The position numbers and the translations under genes are program-made. Of a stretch of 64,000 nt of DNA, positions 58,267-64,000 are shown piece after piece. Source of the stretch: Bacillus sp. ISL-41 (GTDB lineage Bacteria; Bacillota; Bacilli; Bacillales; Cytobacillaceae); the NCBI RefSeq assembly GCF_018613235.1, contig NZ_JAGGQP010000023.1, positions 62,001-126,000 of the forward strand, in the 5' to 3' direction. The notes beneath the pieces were generated by a model. The model ran no database searches and was not told the origin of the DNA. It saw only the letters and a program-made list of their open reading frames with translations. The stretch's first letter is position 1. Each line of letters opens with the position of its first letter.

Positions 58267-58659
58267 CTGTCTACATTCTTCATGCACATTAGCAGAGTGT
58301 TCCTTGGAGTCGTTTTCCTGCTTGCGGGCATTAACGGCTATTTTGTCATTTTCGGATTGGAGCCCTTTATTGCCACAAGTCCAGAAGCAATGGCTTTATT
58401 TGAATTTAAATACCTTTTAGTGGCCGAAAAATCCCTTGGAATTTTTTGTGGAATATTACTGATTACTCATCAATTTATCCCTCTGGCATTGTCGGTTCTA
58501 GCTCCGATTGTTGCCAACATTTTATTGCTGCATCTATTTGTGGATCATAGCTTGCTTCCATTAGTCTCTTTGCTGGTTATCAGTTTTACTCATTTGCTGT
58601 ATTTTTACCGGGCGAACTTTATGAGTTTAGTGGAGAGGAAACCAAAGCCTGCTAAATAA
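58267..58659 (+). CDS. DoxX-like membrane protein, probable CTG start
   Basis: About 130 residues, four membrane helices: STFFMHISRVFLGVVFLLAGINGYF opens helix 1 (quoted in part), FKYLLVAEKSLGIFCGILL and a C-terminal FYRANF segment recall DoxX/SURF-type quinol-interacting proteins, but the match is weak. The ribosome site GGGGAGGTG ends at 58260; the codon six bases on is CTG (58267), which I take as start. An in-frame TTG at 58237 lies upstream of the site and an ATG at 58282 is 21 bases after it. Confidence 0.65.
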   Translation: MSTFFMHISRVFLGVVFLLAGINGYFVIFGLEPFIATSPEAMALFEFKYLLVAEKSLGIFCGILLITHQFIPLALSVLAPIVANILLLHLFVDHSLLPLVSLLVISFTHLLYFYRANFMSLVERKPKPAK

Positions 58660-58741
58660 AATAAATTTATTTAAGATAAACAACGTTGATCCAGAAGGAT
58701 AACGGGTTTACTTCAGAGATGCAAACAAGTAAATAAGAAGG
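58660..58741. other. Gap opening the AT-rich block
   Basis: Contains a GTTGATCC-AGA-GGATAAC inverted segment (58684 on), a diverged copy of the element found again at 61083 and 61588. No gene; 58790-59017 holds only the leader of the next gene, with GAAGCAGTTATGTTGAAGAA at 58965. Confidence 0.45.
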
Positions 58742-58788
58742 CAAATCGCACGGATTTTCACATCAAAATTCACCTTGCGATTTTTTTA
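58742..58788 (+). terminator. Terminator in the 58.7 kb gap
   Basis: AAATCGCA pairs with TGCGATTT, then TTTTATT. The ~25-nt loop is longer than usual. Confidence 0.6.
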
Positions 58789-59017
58789 TTATATTAATGG
58801 TTTTTTTATATTTTATTTAAATCACACATTAATTCACAGGTCATTTCTCAATGGTGGAAATGTGATTTTGTTGAGATTTAACCAGTGAAATGGTTATTAA
58901 CAAGGTATTTGGATATTTATGTTAAAATGAATGTAGAGAATGTGAAAAGATGTACTAAACAAACGAAGCAGTTATGTTGAAGAAGAAAAGATGAAAATGA
59001 TTAAAAGGTGGATACAT

Positions 59018-59425
59018 ATGGGTAGTACGGTTGAAGAATATATACTTAATTTGAATGAAAAGGCTATCAAATATGCTAAGTCTTTTGATAAAGAATTTAA
59101 TTATAAAGAGGATACCTTAGAAGATTTGGAAGAAATATTAGATTACTACTCCAAAGATTTAAAGAGTGAAATGCCTACAGAAAATCAGATATATTCAATG
59201 GCTTTAATTTGGGGTGCTTATCTCGGGCAAATGTTAAAAAAACGAATTAACCCTGGATTATACTGGGTTAATGAGGATGTATTTGATGACGGAGAAATTA
59301 TTCACCTTAAATTTGGAGAATATAGGATCTTCCCAATTGATAAGGTCTATAAAAGATTAATAAATGGTAAAGAAGATAATATTATCTCTTTTTATGAGGT
59401 AGTTAAAGAAGATTTCAGTAATTAA
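59018..59425 (+). CDS. Hypothetical protein, possibly DUF3806-like
   Basis: About 135 residues, soluble and AT-rich: helical N-terminus (VEEYILNLNEKAIKYAKSFD) and a C-terminal part YSMALIWGAYLGQMLKKR followed by short strands and IFPIDKVYKRL. The arrangement recalls DUF3806-type proteins that serve as immunity or contact-system partners, but this is uncertain. AAAGGTGG precedes the ATG. First gene of the AT-rich block. Confidence 0.65.
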   Translation: MGSTVEEYILNLNEKAIKYAKSFDKEFNYKEDTLEDLEEILDYYSKDLKSEMPTENQIYSMALIWGAYLGQMLKKRINPGLYWVNEDVFDDGEIIHLKFGEYRIFPIDKVYKRLINGKEDNIISFYEVVKEDFSN

Positions 59426-59538
59426 ATTTCTAGGTCCTAAGTGAATTGAGCCAGTCGGGATTGATAAACTTTTAGAAAACTACTCTTAAATAAAGAAGCA
59501 GCAGTATAGTTACAAAAGCTTATTAAAAAGGAGTGATC

Positions 59539-59751
59539 ATGTTGAATGAAAGATTAAATAAAGAACAATTAATTATTTTGGGAATTAAGCGTAATCTAAT
59601 TTATCTTTTTACCTTGGTATTTCTGACAATAGCGATATACTTTATTGTTGATTCTATCTCATTTAAAGGGATTTTTGACGAATTTGAACCTGTATGTATA
59701 CTGCTTTCTCTAATAGCATCACATTTGATCACTACCAAGATTCTTGAATAA
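59539..59751 (+). CDS. Hypothetical 70-residue membrane protein
   Basis: A basic N-terminus followed by two membrane helices (about 21-39 and 50-66). AAAAAGGAG lies just before the ATG; a TTG one codon later is an alternative start. AT-rich like its neighbours. No family recognised. Confidence 0.65.
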   Translation: MLNERLNKEQLIILGIKRNLIYLFTLVFLTIAIYFIVDSISFKGIFDEFEPVCILLSLIASHLITTKILE

Positions 59752-59789
59752 TCATTATAAAATTTGAACTAATTGGGTGGCTTGATCAG

Positions 59790-59809
59790 AAGGGGTAAAC
59801 CCCTTTTTT
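59790..59809 (+). terminator. Terminator before the NUDIX gene
   Basis: AAGGGG TAAA CCCCTT followed by T residues. Confidence 0.7.
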
Positions 59810-59878
59810 GAGAATATCCTTTTTTAACATAATAAGCAGGTTTGTTAAAAAACTATAACATGAAAGAGGGGGATTATT

Positions 59879-60310
59879 ATGGTACATAGTACACAACAAA
59901 TTTACACACCACCAAAACATTTTGTTTCAGCAGCAACTATTGTAATCAATGATCAAAAGGAAATTTTGTTAATTAAAGGACCTAGTAGAGGATGGGAAAT
60001 GCCAGGGGGAATAGTTGAAGAAGGTGAGTCTTTGAAAGATGCAGCAGTAAGAGAAACTAAAGAGGAATCTGGTATTGATATTGAAGTTCTAAAATTCTGT
60101 GGAATATTTCAGAATGTGAACAAATCAATATGTAATACGTTGTTTTTAGCTAAGCCAATCGGAGGAGAATTAACAACTTCATCAGAGAGTTTAGAAGTAG
60201 GATTCTATCCAATTGAGAAAGCATTAGAAATGGTAACCGTGGGAAACTTTAAGCAAAGAATTGAATACTGTCTTGATAATAGCCAACACCCATTTTATAT
60301 AGAATTTTAG
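59879..60310 (+). CDS. NUDIX hydrolase
   Basis: 143 residues with a complete Nudix box: GGIVEEGESLKDAAVRETKEESGI spans residues ~45-68 (G-x5-E-x7-R-E-x2-E-E-x-G; quoted here as pattern GIVEEGE... RETKEESGI). It hydrolyses nucleoside diphosphates linked to other groups; substrate unknown. GGGGG lies 7 bases before the ATG. Codon use is AT-rich, fitting the cassette-like block. Confidence 0.9.
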   Translation: MVHSTQQIYTPPKHFVSAATIVINDQKEILLIKGPSRGWEMPGGIVEEGESLKDAAVRETKEESGIDIEVLKFCGIFQNVNKSICNTLFLAKPIGGELTTSSESLEVGFYPIEKALEMVTVGNFKQRIEYCLDNSQHPFYIEF

Positions 60311-60538
60311 GCGAAAGTAAATGAAATAACAGTATTGCTTATTAAACTCCCTCAGTTAGATACGATTATCTCTCGAATACTCACTTATTCGCAGGATTTC
60401 AAATCACTTGAAAGAATAGTAGGGGATAGATTGAATGAGTTTGAACATTATGGCTAAAGGTGCAGTAATGTTGAAGAAGGATTTAATATTAAAAAGTAGA
60501 ACTTTTCTATATTAAGCGACAGTTAGGGAGTGGAGAAG

Positions 60539-61060
60539 TTGGCTAAGAAAGAAGATATTGTTATCCGAAGAGCGAATTTAGAAGATGCTTTAGCGATTTT
60601 ACATATACAAATAGAAGTAGTATCGGAAGGAGATTATTTAATAACTCTTTCAGAGGAATTTAAGAAGACATTAGAACAACAAAGAGAATGGATAGGGAAG
60701 ATTTTGCAAAACGACAAAGAGACAATGTTGGTTGCAGAAATTTCAAATGAGATAGTGGGCTGGATAGTGCTTATGTCACCAAACAGAATAAGGCTTTCTC
60801 ATACTGGTTCAATTGGAATGATGATAAAGAAAGATTATCGAAGTATGGGGATTGGTAAGTTATTGATGAAAGGTATGTTGGATTGGGCGGGACAAAATCC
60901 ATTTATTGAAAAAGTTTCTTTAGGTGTATTCTCAACAAATGAAAGAGCAATAGCTTTATATAAGGGTATGGGGTTTGTGGAGGAAGGAAGAAAGATTAAA
61001 GAATTCAAGATGGATACCAATGAATATGTAGATGATATCTTAATGTACAAACTTGTCTAA
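60539..61060 (+). CDS. GNAT family N-acetyltransferase
   Basis: About 173 residues; RIRLSHTGSIGMMIKKDYRS then MGIGKLLMKGMLDWA forms the acetyl-CoA loop, and RAIALYKGMGFVEEGRK is the C-terminal signature. TTG start at 60539, 8 bases after AGGGAG. Resembles small cassette-borne acetyltransferases that modify amines or amino acids; substrate unknown. AT-rich. Confidence 0.87.
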   Translation: MAKKEDIVIRRANLEDALAILHIQIEVVSEGDYLITLSEEFKKTLEQQREWIGKILQNDKETMLVAEISNEIVGWIVLMSPNRIRLSHTGSIGMMIKKDYRSMGIGKLLMKGMLDWAGQNPFIEKVSLGVFSTNERAIALYKGMGFVEEGRKIKEFKMDTNEYVDDILMYKLV

Positions 61061-61078
61061 ATACTGTTGTGTTAAAGG

Positions 61079-61165
61079 GAGCGTTGATCCAGGATTAACG
61101 CGTTTATTGTGCAACTTCTTATTAAAGTAAAGGGGCATTATGTTGAACAAGAACATTCAATAAAC
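61079..61165 (+). repeat. Cassette-boundary element, copy before the 61186 lipoprotein gene
   Basis: AGCGTTGATC-CAG-GATTAACGC hairpin, then CTTCTTATTAAAGTAAAGGG and GCATTATGTTGAACAAGAAC. The same parts recur after the next gene and, diverged, before the other genes of the block. Confidence 0.6.
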
Positions 61166-61185
61166 TAATGGAAAGGAGGGGGAAT

Positions 61186-61566
61186 ATGAACCGGAAAATA
61201 TTGGTACTATTTATTTCTTTATTATTACTGTTAGTGGCTTGTAGTTCCAAGACGTTAACTTTCTCTGGACAGACAGAAAATTGGTCAGCAAATTTAAAAG
61301 TTACTCAAACCAGTGATGATTATGAAACACAGGAATTTGTACTTGAATATAAGGGCGATGATGTAAGTTCAGTTGGAGAAATTACTTATAGTGTCGATAG
61401 TGTAGGAAGTTTTGGTCGGGGTGGTGTCACATTAGAGGAAAACGGTACTCTCAGAGATAGGGATGAAGCTAATCCTACAAATGCCAAAGTTAACGAAGAT
61501 ACTCAGGTAGAAGTAACAGTAGAATGGAATGGTAGTGTTGAGACATTTAAACTAAGTAAGAAATAA
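61186..61566 (+). CDS. Hypothetical lipoprotein
   Basis: 126 residues: signal with lipobox LVAC (Cys19), then a beta-rich domain (TFSGQTENWSANLKVTQTSD, VEVTVEWNGSVETFKLSK) resembling an immunoglobulin-like fold. AAGGAGGGGG precedes the ATG. AT-rich; flanked on both sides by the cassette-boundary element. No family recognised. Confidence 0.78.
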   Translation: MNRKILVLFISLLLLLVACSSKTLTFSGQTENWSANLKVTQTSDDYETQEFVLEYKGDDVSSVGEITYSVDSVGSFGRGGVTLEENGTLRDRDEANPTNAKVNEDTQVEVTVEWNGSVETFKLSKK

Positions 61567-61584
61567 GTCTCCATTAACCTTTAG

Positions 61585-61700
61585 GTGCGTTGATCGAGGA
61601 TTAACGCTCTTTTTATAGAACTTCTTTATTTAACATAAGGGGCAGCATTCCTGTAACTTTGTGAACAAATGTACTTAAGCTAACGGGTGCTTTAACACAA
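61585..61700 (+). repeat. Cassette-boundary element, copy after the lipoprotein gene
   Basis: TGCGTTGATC-GAG-GATTAACGC hairpin with following CTCTTTTT (can terminate), then ACTTCTTTATTTAACATAAG, GGGCAG and AAGCTAACGGGTGC. The last phrase also resembles a widespread Bacillus intergenic repeat. Confidence 0.6.
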
Positions 61701-61712
61701 TAAGATAATATG

Positions 61713-61751
61713 AAAAAGGCTTAGAGAATTAAATTCCCTAAGCCCTTTTTG
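61713..61751 (+). terminator. Terminator in the 61.6-61.9 kb gap
   Basis: AAAAAGGCTTAG pairs with CTAAGCCCTTTTT. 61752-61948 holds no other feature I can support. Confidence 0.75.
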
Positions 61752-61948
61752 TATTGTGAATATTGTTGTGAATTAATATGTGATTTTGTCTGTGATTTAT
61801 CGTTTTTGCACCTCACAGGTAAACCCGTTACCAGGAGGATTAGCGTTTTTTTGTCATTGTATGAGTGTGCAGCAGCGGATTTTGCTAAAATGTTGGGTAA
61901 GGGCTGAGATGTTATGAAGCTTGATGAAGTAAAACAATGGAGGAAATG

Positions 61949-62236
61949 ATGGAGACAGAATCTAAAGCAACCAAACCTCTGGTATATAAAATAGGAATGA
62001 TCCTGATCATAGCATCTTTTATCGTTTGGGTTATGCCTCTGGGAATTCCCTTTTTGCCCATTAGTGGCAAAATGAAAGCAATCAGTATTACAAGCGCTCT
62101 CGTCATTGCAGAGGTTTTATTTTGGGTCGGCGCTTTAATGGTAGGTAAAGAGGCCGCGAGAAAAATAAAAAGAGCCTTTAATCCGAAAAACTGGAGAAGT
62201 AGAAGGAATGCAGACAGGCAAGAAGGTGGAGAGTAA
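61949..62236 (+). CDS. Transporter-suffix-domain membrane protein
   Basis: 95 residues with two membrane helices (about 17-35 and 45-68) and a basic C-terminal tail containing NPKNWRSRR. The LPISGKMKAISITSALVIAEVLFWVGALMVGKEAA segment (in part LPISGKMKAISI and EVLFWVGALMVGKE) matches small proteins labelled transporter suffix domain, homologous to a tail of some transporters. Start ATG at 61949, 5 bases after GGAGG. Confidence 0.75.
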   Translation: METESKATKPLVYKIGMILIIASFIVWVMPLGIPFLPISGKMKAISITSALVIAEVLFWVGALMVGKEAARKIKRAFNPKNWRSRRNADRQEGGE

Positions 62237-62314
62237 GCGGTTGTGCCTGTGAGGCAGTGATGTTGAAATCTTTTTAAAGTTTAGAGAAATATACTTTACA
62301 GGGAGTGGATCTGT

Positions 62315-62518
62315 TTGTTTGTTGGCCGGACGTTATATTTATTGGGGATGGCTTTCGTTTTCTTTAGTATTGTTGTACTGATTATGTCTCTTTTTTCAAA
62401 TGGCGGCGGAGATTTAATGATTCCAGTATTCGCCTTGCTGAATGGTTTGATTGCCATGGGGGTTGGAGATCTTGTAATAGATGTGAATCATCGGCAAAGG
62501 ATTGAAAAGATGAAATAA
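62315..62518 (+). CDS. Hypothetical 67-residue membrane protein
   Basis: Two membrane helices (about 5-27 and 35-55), Gly-Gly-Gly turn between them, charged C-terminus NHRQRIEKMK. TTG start with GGGAGTGG 8 bases upstream. No family recognised. 62519-62661 has no gene. Confidence 0.68.
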   Translation: MFVGRTLYLLGMAFVFFSIVVLIMSLFSNGGGDLMIPVFALLNGLIAMGVGDLVIDVNHRQRIEKMK

Positions 62519-62661
62519 ATAGGACGATTCAATTGGGTCAAGGGGACTAAACGGATAGGAGATAATAGGGTTCTAGGTCTCTTGCGGGTAACAAACCAAG
62601 CCAGGCGTTCATAGGATAATCAGAATTAAAAGGTGACCTGCCTGGAGGGGGAAGAAGGATT

Positions 62662-62907
62662 ATGATGCCTAATGGAATGAATTTGCAGGGAGCACAAACC
62701 GGGCCAATGAATGTGATGGTTGCAGAACCGTATGTCTATTCAGCTCTTTATAAGCTTATTGGAAAAAGAGTCGTCCTTGACACAACGCGTGGATCCGTCA
62801 GCGGAATCGTCAGGGATGCCAAGCCTGACCATGTGGTGATCCAGGAGCATGATTCCACCTTTTTTGTCCGGATCCGTGAGATTGTCTGGATTATGCCTGA
62901 GACTTGA
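62662..62907 (+). CDS. yuzF: YuzF/DUF2642 family protein
   Basis: 81 residues with the Sm-like DUF2642 core: LIGKRVVLDTTRGSVSGIVRDAKPDHVVIQEHDSTFFVRIREIVWIMPE (quoted in parts: LIGKRVVLDTTRGSVSG and KPDHVVIQEHDSTFFVR). Close to B. subtilis YuzF, a small protein of unknown role often seen in spore formers. GGAGGGGGAAG lies upstream. A strong terminator follows the stop. Confidence 0.88.
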   Translation: MMPNGMNLQGAQTGPMNVMVAEPYVYSALYKLIGKRVVLDTTRGSVSGIVRDAKPDHVVIQEHDSTFFVRIREIVWIMPET

Positions 62908-62910
62908 GTG

Positions 62911-62945
62911 GAAGCAAAGGGAGTGAGTCCCTTTGCTTCTTTTCA
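62911..62945 (+). terminator. Terminator after yuzF
   Basis: GAAGCAAAGGGA pairs with TCCCTTTGCTTC, then TTTTC. Confidence 0.88.
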
Positions 62946-63021
62946 TTTGTGGATTCTTGTCTATACATAAGGCTCTCCTGGTGAATAGAATATTGGGAGT
63001 GTCTTCATGTAAGGAGGTTAG

Positions 63022-63279
63022 ATGGGAATGAAGCAAGAAAAGACAAACCAGACTTACTCAAACAGGGTGCTACGAGCAGAGTTTGATGATTACTGGAAGA
63101 CCACTGTGACCAAATCGGGCTATGTAAAATATACAGCTTTGAAAAATAAAGCAAGAGTTGACCTGATTCTTTCTGATGGTTCAACCAGGACGGTGTTGTT
63201 CCCTAAGAATGGGTATGTGCTGGTCGGCGGCGGGGGAACAAGCCACTTCAGCAAGCCGCATATTACGATTACTCCGTAA
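63022..63279 (+). CDS. Hypothetical 85-residue protein
   Basis: A basic soluble protein with a beta-rich core (KARVDLILSDGSTRTVLFP, YVLVGGGGTSHF). AAGGAGG is 4 bases before the ATG; another ATG two codons on has better spacing. No family recognised. Confidence 0.7.
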   Translation: MGMKQEKTNQTYSNRVLRAEFDDYWKTTVTKSGYVKYTALKNKARVDLILSDGSTRTVLFPKNGYVLVGGGGTSHFSKPHITITP

Positions 63280-63300
63280 GTTTTATCCAGACGAGAGCCA

Positions 63301-63338
63301 CACCTCGATTGTTAGATCAATCGCAGGTGTATTTTTTT
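63301..63338 (+). terminator. Terminator after the 85-residue gene
   Basis: CACCTCGATTG pairs with CAATCGCAGGTG, then T-rich sequence. It faces the TspO-like gene. Confidence 0.83.
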
Positions 63339-63389
63339 GAAAAAATCATGGTCTCCCTGCTATTCATAACGTTGTGGCTTGGATTTCAA

Positions 63390-64000
63390 TCAGTGCTTCC
63401 TAAACAATCCGAATAAAACCCAGACCAAAATGATTCCGGCCAAGACATAGGAAGTAATGCTGACTGCTTGGTGGGAGGCCGCGTTCTTCACTCCGATTCC
63501 GATAAAGGCCCACACGAATACGAGCGGATAGATACGATCTTCATTTTTATGGTGAAAATAAATAGCCAGGAGTGTGGCAACCACGAGCATGATCAGTGTC
63601 CAGGCGACATCTGAAAGACCGAATCCATTCCATTCGATATGTTTCAAGTAATAGCTGATATTGGCGATGGTGGCGACGCTGATCCATCCGAGATAGACAG
63701 AAAAGGGAAGAAGATCCCACACAGAATGGTCTTCATTTTTGATGAGATGATAAAGCTTGATAAGAGTCACCAGCAGACCAATCATCACAAATACCGTAAG
63801 CAGGAAGAACTCGTAATGCCATAAAAGGATCCAGGCGATATTTAAGACAGAACTTAGTACATAAAGCGGAGTGGCCTTTTGATAACCCGGCAAATTTCTT
63901 CTTGAAGCAGGAAACTGCCTGATTGTCCAAATAAACAATAAGAAATAAATCAATCCCCAAATCCCAAAAACATATCCAGCAGGAGTGAATAAAACATCCA
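63390..64000 (-). CDS. TspO/MBR-like (tryptophan-rich sensory) membrane protein, 5' end beyond the window
   Basis: The frame is open to the right edge, so at least 203 residues are visible and the start lies outside. Visible from the edge: DVLFTPAGYVFGIWGLIYFL, the TspO-type segment after helix 1, then WTIRQF and further helices with LPFSVYLGWISVATIANISYYL and the C-terminal LVFVWAFIGIGVKN. Five to six membrane helices. TspO proteins bind porphyrins and sterol-like ligands; the PagL-type DUF variants of this length in Bacillus are less studied. A TTG at 63953 is not the true start because coding signal continues past it. Confidence 0.78.
   Translation of the reverse strand, partial: DVLFTPAGYVFGIWGLIYFLLFIWTIRQFPASRRNLPGYQKATPLYVLSSVLNIAWILLWHYEFFLLTVFVMIGLLVTLIKLYHLIKNEDHSVWDLLPFSVYLGWISVATIANISYYLKHIEWNGFGLSDVAWTLIMLVVATLLAIYFHHKNEDRIYPLVFVWAFIGIGVKNAASHQAVSITSYVLAGIILVWVLFGLFRKH

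Noticed and set aside
58684-61700. True integron with attC sites
   Set aside because: Border elements lack the attC core pair and no IntI-type integrase is in the window; reported only as cassette-like.

Overview
The window looks like chromosome of a spore-forming, low-to-moderate GC member of the Bacillaceae. It resembles Mesobacillus or Cytobacillus more than Bacillus subtilis itself, but the genus is a guess. Support: strong AGGAGG-type ribosome sites, many TTG/GTG starts, Bacillus-type families (DUF4083, YuzF/DUF2642, YhcN/YlaJ, CwlC-like amidase, DUF3231, DUF4256, CBO0543, SE1832), a c-di-AMP riboswitch before a K+ transporter, and an MhqR-type operator. I see no rRNA, tRNA, intact insertion sequence, prophage or CRISPR array. 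Both edges cut genes: selO on the left, a TspO-like gene on the right.

Layout. 0-8 kb: selO end, an MMPL exporter, a cobalamin-binding MerR regulator resembling the CarH photoreceptor facing a small DUF378 membrane protein, an alanine/sodium symporter and a Gfo/Idh oxidoreductase. 8-19 kb: small genes, a predicted nucleotidyltransferase, DUF4256, a YfmJ-type reductase, an SDR, PepF, a CwlC-like mother-cell amidase with a sigma-K-like promoter, and PutP. 19-27 kb: fasciclin protein, MFS transporter, a three-gene minus-strand cluster (VOC, DUF1801, SRPBCC), two near-identical DoxX genes with redox-type operators, a phosphotransferase and a YhcN/YlaJ lipoprotein. 27-35 kb: an NtrC-type regulator and dCACHE kinase pair next to an osmoprotectant (OpuC-like) ABC operon that carries a consensus sigma-54 promoter. 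35-50 kb: a repeat-bearing GNAT, small membrane and lipoproteins, YceI under an MhqR box, MFS and AI-2E transporters, an XRE pair, DedA behind a yybP-ykoY (Mn) riboswitch, DUF3231, a Trk/Ktr protein behind a c-di-AMP riboswitch, and an SDR. 50-58 kb: a fused sigma factor/anti-sigma factor membrane protein, a lipoprotein, a thioesterase and small genes separated by GC-rich hairpins. 58-62 kb: an AT-rich block of single small genes in cassette-like order. 62-64 kb: small conserved genes and TspO.

Three signals stand out. First, a B12-type light-sensor candidate whose intergenic region has paired 11-bp direct repeats, the operator layout known for CarH. Second, five intergenic arrays, unrelated in sequence, all repeat with a 52-53 bp period and contain inverted arms in only two geometries (45+7 or 35+17/18). 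All lie 3' of a gene. I know of no description of such length-conserved, sequence-divergent arrays. Third, a sigma-54 promoter plus upstream repeats in front of the osmoprotectant importer, next to a two-component system able to activate it.
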